From NCBI RefSeq assembly GCF_000425185.1, contig NZ_AULH01000023.1, positions 1-51,418 on the forward strand: a stretch of DNA of 51,418 bases. The letters run 5' to 3'. How positions within the stretch are numbered: the first letter of the stretch is position 1; the number at the start of each line of letters is the position of its first letter. A model generated the notes under the pieces. The model was given only the letters and a program-made list of their open reading frames with translations, was not told the origin of the DNA and made no database searches. A program made the translations under genes and the position numbers. Origin of the DNA: Pleomorphomonas koreensis DSM 23070. Its GTDB lineage: Bacteria; Pseudomonadota; Alphaproteobacteria; Rhizobiales; Pleomorphomonadaceae. Positions 8,800-17,518 of this stretch are shown in pieces.

Positions 8800-9114
8800 G
8801 TAGAACCGTCGCGGGGATCGGACGTCGGTGACGTCGGCTCGATCCGGCGGCGTGGAGATAGCGGAATATACGCAACTCCGCAAGCACAGCCACCGGGCGA
8901 GGCCGCCGCTGATAAATGCAGGTTTTCGGGGCTTGCCTCGGGTTTCATCCGTCCATCCGCGCTGCCATTCGGTTGGCTCCGAGGCAAGCCCTTGACGCAG
9001 AACGCGCCGTGGCGAATGAGGTTCCATTTTGCCGGGCGATGCTCTAGAAAGCGCGGCATGCCCGCCGCCGGTTTGTCCTCCTCGATGTGCCGCCGGCGGG
9101 CCTTTCTCGACCGG
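8800..9114. other. Divergent intergenic region between kup and crcB
   Basis: About 315 bases with no supported gene. A -35-like cttgacgcag lies at 8990-8999 for the crcB direction. The main structured element is the hairpin at 9060-9106 (separate entry). The GGGCGATG at 9034-9041 recalls the first strand of the fluoride riboswitch, but the rest of that consensus is absent. Confidence 0.45.
9060..9106 (+). terminator. Terminator-like hairpin in the crcB leader (possible attenuator)
   Basis: Arms gcccgccg (9060-9067) and cggcgggc (9094-9101) form an 8-bp GC stem, followed by ctttct. The structure ends only about 10-20 bases before the crcB start, with no gene to its left on this strand. It could therefore control read-through into crcB rather than end an upstream gene. 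Confidence 0.4.
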
Positions 9115-9123
9115 ATGCCGCCC

Positions 9124-9507
9124 ATGTCCCTTGTCCCCATTCTGCTCGTCGCCGTCGGCGGCGCCTTCGGATCGGTCTGCCGCTATCTGGTCGGCGTCGG
9201 CGCCAGCCGGCTGCTCGGACCGGACTTCCCGTTCGGCACGATGATCGTCAACATCGTCGGCTCGTTCATCATGGGCGCATTCATCGAACTGCTGGCGCTG
9301 CGTTTCGACGGCTCGGAGGGGCTCCGGCTGTTCGTGGCGGTCGGCATCCTCGGCGGCTTCACCACGCTATCGTCCTTCTCGCTCGACACCATCGTGCTGT
9401 TCGAGCGCGGGGCCATCGCCGCCACCGCCGTCTACGTCGCCGGCTCGATCGTGCTGTCGCTGGCAGCGCTGGTCGCCGGCCTCCATCTCGTGAGGGGCTT
9501 CGCATGA
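9124..9507 (+). CDS. crcB: Fluoride ion channel CrcB/Fluc
   Basis: A 127-residue inner-membrane protein with four hydrophobic helices. It carries the family hallmarks GGAFGSVCRY in helix 1, the Asn of VNIVGSFIMG in helix 2, and GILGGFTTLSSFSLD in helix 3, which holds the Phe box and the Thr-rich break that lines the fluoride path. Fluc proteins work as antiparallel dimers that export F-. Starts at ATG 9124 or, three codons earlier, at ATG 9115; no strong ribosome-binding site distinguishes them. Its stop overlaps the start of the pseudouridine synthase (ATGA), so the two are translationally coupled. Confidence 0.93.
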   Translation: MSLVPILLVAVGGAFGSVCRYLVGVGASRLLGPDFPFGTMIVNIVGSFIMGAFIELLALRFDGSEGLRLFVAVGILGGFTTLSSFSLDTIVLFERGAIAATAVYVAGSIVLSLAALVAGLHLVRGFA

Positions 9508-10568
9508 CAGAGGAAACGTCCGGCGGGCCACGCGTCGAGATGATCGTCGTCGCCAAGGACGAGGCCGGCATGCGCCTCGACCGCTGGTTCAAGGAGCATT
9601 TCCCCGGCCTCGGCTTCGGCCATCTCCAGAAGCTGATCCGCTCGGGGCAGGTGCGCGTCGACGGCGGCCGGTGCAAGACCGAGCAGCGGCTCGGCGCCGG
9701 CCAGACGGTGCGCGTGCCGCCGCTGCAATACGGCGACGCCGCGACCGGCGGCGCTTCCTTCTTCGATGGCGGGGAGGGCGGCGCGCCGATGGCCCGGCCC
9801 AAGCAGGTGGCCTCGGCCAACGAGGCGGACTACCTGCGCTCGCTGCTGCTCTACGAGGACGAGCACGTCTTCGTCTTCAACAAACCGGCCGGCCTCGCCG
9901 TGCAGGGCGGCTCGGGCATGACGCGCCACATCGACGGCATGCTGGAGGCGCTGCGCGACAAGAAAGGCGTCAAGCCGCGCCTCGTGCACCGGCTCGACCG
10001 CGAGACCTCCGGCTGTCTCTTGGTCGCCCGTTCGCGCCTTGCCGCCGCGACGCTCGCCCGCACCTTCCAGACCCGCTCGGCCCGCAAGATCTACTGGGCG
10101 CTGGTGTACGGCCAGCCCAAGCCGGCGCAGGGCAAGATCTCAAGCTGGCTGAGGCGCGTGGCCGGTCCGGACGGCGACATGATGACGGTGGCCAAGCACG
10201 GCGAGCCGGATGCCCAGCACGCCGTTACCTATTATTCGATCGTCGAGAACTCGGCCGGCCGGCTGTCGTGGCTGACCATGAAGCCGACCACCGGCCGTAC
10301 CCATCAGTTGCGCGTCCATTGCCAGGCGATGGGCCACCCGATCATCGGCGACCCCCGCTATTTCGACATCGAGAACTGGCAGCTGCCGGGCGGCATCCAG
10401 AACCGGCTGCATCTCCTGGCCCGCCGCCTGACCATTCCGCATCCGGCCGGCGGCGCGGTGATCGACGTCACCGCGCCGTTGCCGCCGCACATGCTGCAAT
10501 CGTGGAATCTCCTCGGCTTCGAGGTGAGCGACAAGGCCGAGGAGAATCCGTCGTTCCCCGAGGATTGA
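9504..10568 (+). CDS. rluC: RluC/RluD-type 23S rRNA pseudouridine synthase
   Basis: A 354-residue RNA-modifying enzyme. An S4 RNA-binding domain lies at about 22-85 (MRLDRWFKEHFPGL, IRSGQVRVDGGR). The catalytic domain is about 112-345 with HRLDRETSG (His162 to Gly170), where Asp165 is the conserved nucleophile. GRTHQLRVHCQAMGHPIIGD is the second family motif. RluC modifies U955, U2504 and U2580 of 23S rRNA in E. coli; specificity here is inferred only from overall resemblance. The start overlaps the crcB stop by 4 bases. An insert rich in Gly/Ala (about 78-100) between the S4 and catalytic domains is somewhat longer than usual. Confidence 0.9.
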   Translation: MTEETSGGPRVEMIVVAKDEAGMRLDRWFKEHFPGLGFGHLQKLIRSGQVRVDGGRCKTEQRLGAGQTVRVPPLQYGDAATGGASFFDGGEGGAPMARPKQVASANEADYLRSLLLYEDEHVFVFNKPAGLAVQGGSGMTRHIDGMLEALRDKKGVKPRLVHRLDRETSGCLLVARSRLAAATLARTFQTRSARKIYWALVYGQPKPAQGKISSWLRRVAGPDGDMMTVAKHGEPDAQHAVTYYSIVENSAGRLSWLTMKPTTGRTHQLRVHCQAMGHPIIGDPRYFDIENWQLPGGIQNRLHLLARRLTIPHPAGGAVIDVTAPLPPHMLQSWNLLGFEVSDKAEENPSFPED

Positions 10569-10673
10569 TTGGGAACGCGGCGCGGCCTCGACCCTTGCCG
10601 GACGGGTCGAAGGCGGTTCGGAGGAGCGCCGGCATCAGGTGGGGTGCCTGAAGCCGCCGCGCCGGGAGGAAAG

Positions 10674-12110
10674 ATGAACGCCATGCTGGACCGGATGCGC
10701 ATGATCCCGCTGATCGGCGCCATTCTCGCCATCGGCTTCCTGATCACCAATACGGTCAGCTATTTCATCGCCGTCGACACGGTGCGGCAGTCGATCGTCG
10801 AGACCGAGCTGCCGCTCACCGGCTCGAACATCTATTCGGAGATCCAGACCGATCTGGTACGGCCGATCCTGGTGTCGTCGCTGATGGCCAACGACACCTT
10901 CGTGCAGGACTGGCTGCATACCGGCGAACTCGATCTTACGGCGATCACCCGCTATCTCCAGCGCATCCAGCGCCAGTACAACGCCTTCACCGCCTTCCTG
11001 GTGTCGCGCGACACGCAGGCCTACTACCACTTCCGGGCGCCGCCGCGGCACCTGAAGCGCGACGACCCGGCCGACCGCTGGTTCTTCCGGTCAATCGAGG
11101 CGACGGCGCCTTATGAGGTCAACGTCGACATCAACAAGGAGCAGGACGACGCGCTGACGGTGTTCATCAACTACCGGGTGCTCGACCACGACGGCAAGAT
11201 GATCGCGCTGACCGGCATCGGCCTCGACTTCCGGGCGGTGCGCAACATCGTGGCGCGCTACCGCGACCAGTTCAACCGCAACATCTACTTCGTCAACGGA
11301 GAGGGCGACATCATCGTCGCCACCGACGCCGACACGCCGGTCGGCGGGTCGATCCGCACCGCCGAGGGCCTCGCCGGCATCGCCGACCGCATCCTCGGCG
11401 AGGACAAGGGCGAGTATTCCTTCGAGCGCGGCGGCCGCACCATCCTGCTGTCGCACCGGCTGATCCCCGACCTCGGCTGGCGCGTCATGGTCGAGCAGGA
11501 CGAGGCGGCGGCCATGCGGCCGCTGTGGCTCGGCTTCCTCGGCAACCTCGCCATCGGTCTCGTGGTGATCGCGCTGGCGCTGGCCGTGGTCTCCTTCGCC
11601 CTCGGCGTCTACCAGAAGCGACTCGCCGACCTCGCCTTCCGGGACGCGGCGACCGGCCTTGCCAACCGGCCCGGCTTCGAGGCCGAGATGGAGGCGCGGC
11701 TCCGGCGTCCGGCGCCGGCCGGGCCGCTCAACCTGATCCTGATGAACCTCGACGGCTTCGGCGCCTTCAACGACCGGTTCGGCCGGGCGGCGGGCGAGGC
11801 GGCGCTCGGCAAGGTCGGCCGGATCATCGCCGAGCTGGGCGGCGATACCGCCGTGGCGGCGCGCGTCGACGGCGACGGCTTTGCCATCCTCAAGGACGGC
11901 AGTGCCGAGGCGGTCGCCCGCTTCGCCGACAGCCTCGGCAAGGTGATCGGCGCCGAGACCTTCGGTGACGGCGGGCTGGCGCGGCTGACGGCCAGCATCG
12001 GCGTCACCACCCTCGCCGCCGGCGAGGGGCACGGCGCGGCGATGGAACGCGCCCACCGGGCGCTGCGCAAGGCCAAGGCGGCGGGCGGCGATCGCGTCTG
12101 CATGGCGTGA
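10674..12110 (+). CDS. Membrane sensor with extracytoplasmic Cache-like domain and degenerate GGDEF domain
   Basis: A 478-residue protein: helix 1 at about 11-30, a periplasmic region about 31-280 with Cache-like features (IEATAPYEVNVDINKEQDD, ALTGIGLDFRAVRNIV), helix 2 at about 285-310, then a GGDEF-fold domain to the end. The signature reads VDGDGFAIL at about 398-406 in place of GGDEF. The first metal-site motif (D-[IL]-D-x-F) is NLDGF, losing the first aspartate. Diguanylate cyclase activity is therefore unlikely; such domains can bind GTP or c-di-GMP or act as signalling platforms. The start ATG 10674 has gggaggaaag directly upstream. It lies 105 bases after rluC on the same strand. Confidence 0.85.
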   Translation: MNAMLDRMRMIPLIGAILAIGFLITNTVSYFIAVDTVRQSIVETELPLTGSNIYSEIQTDLVRPILVSSLMANDTFVQDWLHTGELDLTAITRYLQRIQRQYNAFTAFLVSRDTQAYYHFRAPPRHLKRDDPADRWFFRSIEATAPYEVNVDINKEQDDALTVFINYRVLDHDGKMIALTGIGLDFRAVRNIVARYRDQFNRNIYFVNGEGDIIVATDADTPVGGSIRTAEGLAGIADRILGEDKGEYSFERGGRTILLSHRLIPDLGWRVMVEQDEAAAMRPLWLGFLGNLAIGLVVIALALAVVSFALGVYQKRLADLAFRDAATGLANRPGFEAEMEARLRRPAPAGPLNLILMNLDGFGAFNDRFGRAAGEAALGKVGRIIAELGGDTAVAARVDGDGFAILKDGSAEAVARFADSLGKVIGAETFGDGGLARLTASIGVTTLAAGEGHGAAMERAHRALRKAKAAGGDRVCMA

Positions 12111-12237
12111 GCCGGCTCCGGCGCTTTTCGGGTGGCGCCGCCGCCCATCCCGTTGCCTTTACGCGACGTCCGGTGGAAAAGGGCTGGCGCTTCTGCCGGG
12201 TTTGTTCCAACGCCGCCGCATCGCAACGGGATTCGTC

Positions 12238-12864
12238 ATGTCAGCCGCCCTGTCCGCCGCCGTCGAGGGTCTCCTGCTCGGGGCCAGCCTGATCATCGCC
12301 ATCGGCGCGCAGAACGCCTTCGTGTTGCGCCAGGGGCTGGCCGCCCGCCACGTCGGGCCGATCGTCGCCATCTGCGCGCTGTCCGACGCCGTCCTGATCG
12401 TTGCCGGGGCGGCCGGCATCGGCAGCCTGGTCAACGCCTCGTCGGCGCTGTTCGCGCTGCTCGCTTTCGCCGGTGCCGCCTTCCTCGCCTGGTACGGCTG
12501 GGGCGCCGCCCGGCGGGCGCTGAAGCCCGGCGTGCTGGTGGCCGGCGGCGGCCCGGCCGGCACGCGGCGGGCGGCGGTGCTGACGGCGCTGGCGCTCACC
12601 TGGGCCAATCCGCACGTCTATCTCGACACGGTGGTGCTGCTGGGCGGCGTGTCCGGCCGCTACCCGCCCGACATCCGCGCCTTCTTCGCCGGCGGCGCCA
12701 TGACGGCGTCGGTGATCTGGTTCACCTCGCTCGGCTATGGCGCCCGCCTGCTGCAGCCGGTGTTCGCCCGGCCGGCCGCCTGGCGCGTCCTCGACGCGAT
12801 CATCGCGCTGGTGATGGTGACGCTCGCCCTGAAGCTCGCCGCCGAAGGCTGGCGGATGGCCTGA
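12238..12864 (+). CDS. LysE/ArgO-family amino acid exporter
   Basis: A 208-residue polytopic membrane protein with six hydrophobic segments. The family signature lies in the first helix pair (GLLLGASLIIAIGAQNAFVLRQGL) and in WANPHVYLDTVVLLGG in the middle; both are typical of the ArgO/LysE branch that exports basic amino acids. The exact substrate (arginine, lysine or other) cannot be read from sequence. Start at ATG 12238. Usually an ArgP/LysG regulator is adjacent in the opposite direction; none is present here. Confidence 0.88.
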   Translation: MSAALSAAVEGLLLGASLIIAIGAQNAFVLRQGLAARHVGPIVAICALSDAVLIVAGAAGIGSLVNASSALFALLAFAGAAFLAWYGWGAARRALKPGVLVAGGGPAGTRRAAVLTALALTWANPHVYLDTVVLLGGVSGRYPPDIRAFFAGGAMTASVIWFTSLGYGARLLQPVFARPAAWRVLDAIIALVMVTLALKLAAEGWRMA

Positions 12865-13092
12865 CCGGGCGGAGAGCGCGGCAGCGATCGTTGAGTCTTT
12901 CCAATTCGTTGGGAACAATTGCCCGCGTCACGGGTTTAATCACGTTTGCGTCAATAGAATCTTCGACGACGAAGCAAGCGCCATATTCTCATCGTGTCTG
13001 ATACAATGGTCTTACGATTACTTGTACGTATATTCCCTTAAAATTTTAAGTATGACTTAAAGAGATATGCGAAAGATGAATGACGATTAAGT
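12865..13092. other. AT-rich intergenic patch upstream of the GIY-YIG-like gene
   Basis: From about 12890 to 13150 the base composition falls visibly below the neighbouring genes, with runs such as cttaaaattttaagtatga. It holds two overlapping dyads (13037-13061) and repeats the octamer aagtatga at 13049-13056 and 13089-13096. No gene was found. It may be a regulatory region or a transferred segment. Confidence 0.55.
13037..13061. promoter_or_regulatory. Overlapping perfect palindromes, candidate operator
   Basis: Cttaaaattttaag (13037-13050) is a perfect 14-base palindrome. It overlaps a second dyad, tttaagt/acttaaa, with a 3-base centre (13045-13061). The pair sits about 110-135 bases upstream of the GIY-YIG-like start. 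This density of symmetry suits a repressor site; the binding protein is unknown. Confidence 0.45.
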
Positions 13093-13176
13093 ATGATGTT
13101 CCTTGAACATCTTGGTGCAAGTGATATCTTTGCGGGGAGTGTTGCGTCGAACGAATTTTGGGAGGATGTGTCATGA
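13093..13176 (+). CDS. Possible 27-codon leader ORF coupled to the GIY-YIG-like gene
   Basis: ATG ATG at 13093 opens a frame that ends at TGA 13174-13176 (peptide MMFLEHLGASDIFAGSV, then ASNEFWEDVS). The stop overlaps the start codon of the next gene as ATGA, and the next gene's ribosome-binding site lies within its last codons. The start region is inside the perfect dyad gatgttc-ctt-gaacatc (13095-13111). No clear ribosome-binding site precedes it, so expression is uncertain. It could be a leader peptide or chance. Confidence 0.3.
   Translation: MMFLEHLGASDIFAGSVASNEFWEDVS
13095..13111. promoter_or_regulatory. Perfect 7-bp inverted repeat (17 bp) before the GIY-YIG-like gene
   Basis: Gatgttc-ctt-gaacatc: arms of 7 bases are exactly complementary with a 3-base centre. 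It lies 62-78 bases upstream of the start codon at 13173. It could be an operator half-site pair or an mRNA hairpin covering the start of the mini-ORF. Confidence 0.4.
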
Positions 13177-13619
13177 ACGTCACCGAAGTGTCCTTCGTCG
13201 CAGCGGCCGCCGCTGCCGCGAGCGGAAAGGCTTTGCCGGCCATCGGTCAGACGCCCGCCCGCTATGCCGGCCATGCCTTCGAGACCAGCGCCGACGCGCC
13301 GGACCGTCCGGGCGTCTTCGTCCTGACGACCGAGCTGTCCGGCCGCGCGCACCCGGTGTATGTCGGCGAGAGCGAATCGATGATCGTGGCCGTTTCGGCC
13401 ATTCTCGATGCCAATCCGCTCTTGAAGCGGCTCACCGCCGGCGTGTTCTGGAAGGTGTCGCCGTTTTCCCTCGACCGCAGGCTCCTGGTGGGCGAACTGG
13501 TCGAGGAGTATCAGCCGCACTTCAACCTTGCCGCCGAGACCGAGAAGGCTGCGGAGCAACGGTCGTCCGAGCGGGAGGGTTGGGTGTCGGATCCGATCGA
13601 GCTGATCGCCCGCTTCTGA
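13173..13619 (+). CDS. Small GIY-YIG-like protein, function unknown
   Basis: A 148-residue protein. The pattern GVFVL (about 47-51), PVYVGES (about 61-67) and, 40 residues on, LVGELVEEYQPHFN follows the layout of GIY-YIG nuclease domains (GIY ... YIG ... E ... P-x-x-N), where the glutamate binds the metal and the Asn closes the core. The usual catalytic arginine after YIG is not obvious, so it may be inactive or divergent. The N-terminus is Ala-rich (FVAAAAAAASGKA). Start ATG 13173 has ggagg 8-12 bases upstream. It is monocistronic, followed by a strong terminator, and preceded by an AT-rich region with palindromes. Confidence 0.55.
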   Translation: MNVTEVSFVAAAAAAASGKALPAIGQTPARYAGHAFETSADAPDRPGVFVLTTELSGRAHPVYVGESESMIVAVSAILDANPLLKRLTAGVFWKVSPFSLDRRLLVGELVEEYQPHFNLAAETEKAAEQRSSEREGWVSDPIELIARF

Positions 13620-13646
13620 GAGACCGCTGAAAACGACGAAACGAAA

Positions 13647-13674
13647 GGCCCCGGACCGGAAGCGGTTCGGGGCC
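13647..13674. terminator. Bidirectional terminator
   Basis: Stem ggccccggaccg (13647-13658) with cggttcggggcc (13663-13674), 12 pairs with one wobble and a GAAG loop, flanked by aaa and ctttgt. It lies between the GIY-YIG-like gene and the converging hydrolase gene. Confidence 0.85.
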
Positions 13675-13716
13675 CTTTGTCGTGTCTGTCATTGTATCCG
13701 GACGTGAGGCCGGCGG

Positions 13717-14373
13717 TCAGCCTTCACCCGGCTGGGCGGCGAGGCGCATGTCGAGATACTGACCGCAATTGTCGATCAGTTCCTCGATCCGCTGGTCGAA
13801 GAAGTGGTTGGCGCCGTCGATGACCTTGTGATCGATGACGATGCCCTTCTGCGCTTTCAGCTTGTCGACCAGCGCCTGCACATCCTTCTGCGGCACCACC
13901 TTGTCGATGTCGCCGTGGATGATCAGGCCCGACGACGGGCAGGGGGCGAGGAAGGAGAAATCGTTGAGGTTGGCCGGCGGGGCGATCGAGATGAAGCCCT
14001 CGATCTCCGGACGGCGCATCAAGAGCTGCATGCCGATCCAGGCGCCGAAGTCGAAGCCGGCCACCCAGCAGAAGCGCGCCTCCGGATGGATCGACTGCAC
14101 CCAGTCGAGCGCCGAGGCGGCGTCCGACAGCTCGCCCGAGCCGTGGTCGAACTGGCCCTGGCTGCGGCCGACGCCGCGGAAATTGAAGCGGAGGACGGCA
14201 AAGCCCCGCTCCTTGAACATGTAGAACAGGCGGTAGACCACCTGGTTGTTCATGGTGCCGCCGAATTCCGGATGCGGATGCAGAATCATGGCGATCGGTG
14301 CATTGCGCACGCTGGCCGGCTGGTAGCGGCCCTCGATGCGCCCGGCAGGGCCGTTGAAGATCACTTCGGGCAT
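13717..14373 (-). CDS. Alpha/beta-hydrolase family protein (COG2945-like)
   Basis: A 218-residue cytoplasmic protein. It begins MPEVIFNGPAGRIEGRY, followed by HPHPEFGGTMNN, which supplies the oxyanion region of this family. The core motif FNFRGVGRSQGQFDHG comes next, then GFDFGAWIG in place of the usual nucleophile elbow G-x-S-x-G: the serine position is occupied by Phe/Asp-type residues, as in many COG2945 members. HGDIDKVVP and DGANHFFDQR give the acidic and histidine segments. Substrate unknown. The start at ATG 14373 follows gaggac; a longer start at 14445 is possible but less typical of the family. It is divergent from the SUF operon. Confidence 0.8.
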   Translation of the reverse strand: MPEVIFNGPAGRIEGRYQPASVRNAPIAMILHPHPEFGGTMNNQVVYRLFYMFKERGFAVLRFNFRGVGRSQGQFDHGSGELSDAASALDWVQSIHPEARFCWVAGFDFGAWIGMQLLMRRPEIEGFISIAPPANLNDFSFLAPCPSSGLIIHGDIDKVVPQKDVQALVDKLKAQKGIVIDHKVIDGANHFFDQRIEELIDNCGQYLDMRLAAQPGEG

Positions 14374-14446
14374 GTCGTCCTCGGTTTCGACCTTCCACCG
14401 CTTGGCCGCCGACGGGCCACCGCTGTCGCCGGCCGGGCCCGTCATA

Positions 14447-14475
14447 TTGACGCGGAAGCGGTCTGGTCCTAGTTT
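14447..14475 (+). promoter_or_regulatory. Promoter of the suf operon (predicted)
   Basis: TTGACGC (14447-14453), 14-base spacer, CCTAGTTT (14468-14475), close to the Caulobacter-type housekeeping consensus TTGaCgS-N10-14-GCTAnAwC. It points toward sufS2, whose start is about 200 bases downstream. The -10 overlaps the dyad at 14471-14492. Confidence 0.5.
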
Positions 14476-14492
14476 TAGAAATTCTCAAAACT
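14471..14492. promoter_or_regulatory. Irr/ICE-like dyad over the suf promoter
   Basis: The dyad reads agttttagaaattctcaa, then aact. It contains TTTAGAA-A-TTCT-c-AAA, close to the iron-control element TTTAGAA...TTCTAAA bound by Irr in Rhizobiales. Outer arms agtttt and aaaact are perfectly complementary. Irr control of suf operons is known in this order; the assignment here rests on the motif and position only. Confidence 0.5.
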
Positions 14493-14685
14493 GATGCGAG
14501 CGGGACGCATCGTTTCAGCTCGTGCGTTTGCACTGGACCGGCGGCCCGTGCGGCGTCAAGAAAAATCGCATCCCGAGGGTTCGTCAGGCGGTCGGGCGCC
14601 GATCTGGCAGGCAACAGGCGGATGTTGTAGTGAACGCCGGATGCGGCCGATCGTTCCGGCCCGCCACCCGCAAATGGAAGAGGAC

Positions 14686-15861
14686 ATGGCCGAGGCGCGG
14701 CTCTATTTCGACTGGAATGCCGGTGCGCCGATCAAGGCGGCTGCCCGGTCGCGTCTTGTCGAGCTGCTCGGCCGGCCGGGCAACGGCTCGTCCGTGCATG
14801 CCGAGGGCCGGGCGGCGCGCGCGGCGCTGGAGACGGCCCGCCGCTCGATCGCCCGCCTGGTCGGCGCCGAGGCCAAGGGCGTCACCTTCTGTTCGGGCGG
14901 CACCGAAGCCGCCAATGCCGTGCTGACGCCTGAGTGGACGCTGTTCGGCAAGCCGTGCCGGCTCGACCGGCTGCTCGTTTCGGCCGTCGAGCATCCGGCG
15001 GTGGCGCGCGGCGGCCGCTTTCCGGAGGGCTGCGTCGAGGTCATCCCGGTCGACCGCAACGGCGTCGTCGACCTTGCGGCGCTGGAGCGGCGGCTCGCCG
15101 CGCTGTCGGCGGCCGGGATGCGGGCGCTCGTCTCGGTGATGGCCGCCAACAATGAGACCGGGGTGATCGAGCCGGTGGCCGACATCGCGCGTATCGGCCG
15201 GGCGCACGGCGCGCTCGTCCACTCCGATGCGGTGCAGGCGGCCGGCCGGCTGCCGCTCGACATCGAGACGCTTGGGCTGGACGTCTTGACGCTGTCGGCC
15301 CACAAGATCGGCGGCGGGCAGGGGGCGGGCGCCATCGTGCGCGGCCGCAACGGCTTCGGCTTTTCGCCCCTCGTCACCGGCGGCGGCCAGGAGTCATGGA
15401 TGCGGGCCGGCACCGAGAACGTCGCCGCCGTTGCCGCCTTTGGCGTCGCCGCCGACGAAGCGCTGGCCGATCTCGGCCGAGCCAGCGAGATCGCCGCCCG
15501 GCGCGACCGGCTCGCGTCGATCATCCGCGAGATGGCCCCCGACGCGGTTGTCTTCGGCGAGGGAGCCGCCCGGCTCCCCAATACGCTCGCCTTCGCCGTG
15601 CCCGGCGTTGCCGCCGAGACGGCGGTGATCGCCTTCGACCTCGCCGGCGTGGCGCTGTCGTCGGGCTCTGCCTGTTCCTCGGGCAAGGTGACGGCAAGCC
15701 CGGTGCTGACCGCCATGGGCGTCGATCCGGCACTGGTCAGGGGCGGGCTGCGCGTCTCCATCGGGCCGGAGACCATCGACGACGAAATCGAGGCGTTTGC
15801 ATTGCGGGCGCGCAACGTCCTTGCCGCTATGAAGAAACAACATGGGACCGCCGCGGCCTGA
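14686..15861 (+). CDS. sufS2: Cysteine desulfurase, first of two in the suf operon (SufS2/NifS-like)
   Basis: A 391-residue PLP enzyme that removes sulfur from cysteine and hands it on as persulfide for Fe-S cluster assembly. It shows FCSGGTEAANAVL, the PLP motif HSDAVQAAGRLPL, the Schiff-base lysine in SAHKIGGGQGAGA (Lys207), and the active-site cysteine in SSGSACSSGKV (Cys330) on a long loop, as in the IscS/NifS group. Start ATG 14686, preceded by gaagagg; an in-frame ATG lies four codons earlier. It heads an operon with sufB 81 bases downstream, in the order described as sufS2BCDS1XA in Agrobacterium. Confidence 0.9.
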   Translation: MAEARLYFDWNAGAPIKAAARSRLVELLGRPGNGSSVHAEGRAARAALETARRSIARLVGAEAKGVTFCSGGTEAANAVLTPEWTLFGKPCRLDRLLVSAVEHPAVARGGRFPEGCVEVIPVDRNGVVDLAALERRLAALSAAGMRALVSVMAANNETGVIEPVADIARIGRAHGALVHSDAVQAAGRLPLDIETLGLDVLTLSAHKIGGGQGAGAIVRGRNGFGFSPLVTGGGQESWMRAGTENVAAVAAFGVAADEALADLGRASEIAARRDRLASIIREMAPDAVVFGEGAARLPNTLAFAVPGVAAETAVIAFDLAGVALSSGSACSSGKVTASPVLTAMGVDPALVRGGLRVSIGPETIDDEIEAFALRARNVLAAMKKQHGTAAA

Positions 15862-15942
15862 GTGTCTACCGGTCGCGGGCAAAAGCGACTACATAGAGGT
15901 GAGATTCCCACGGTCCTTGAAACCGCGTGGAAGGAGTGAGAG

Positions 15943-17418
<1,476 letters not shown>

Positions 17419-17518
17419 CTTCGGGCGCGCCGCGACGCGCGCCCGCCTTTTCCGAAGACCCAAAACAAAGAGCCTCCGCCCGCGCGCGTCGAGGCCAACC
17501 GGACGACAGGACAGAACC

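Noticed and set aside
6035-8893. Single continuous minus-strand frame that would fuse L,D-transpeptidase to a long upstream extension
   Set aside because: The upstream part is out of frame with Kup, arginine-rich and without motifs; the signal peptide at 6637 marks the real start.
9030-9110. Possible fluoride riboswitch upstream of crcB
   Set aside because: GGGCGATG is present at 9034-9041, but the complementary strand, the AAAC segment and the CUGAUG...CUAC pseudoknot part are absent.
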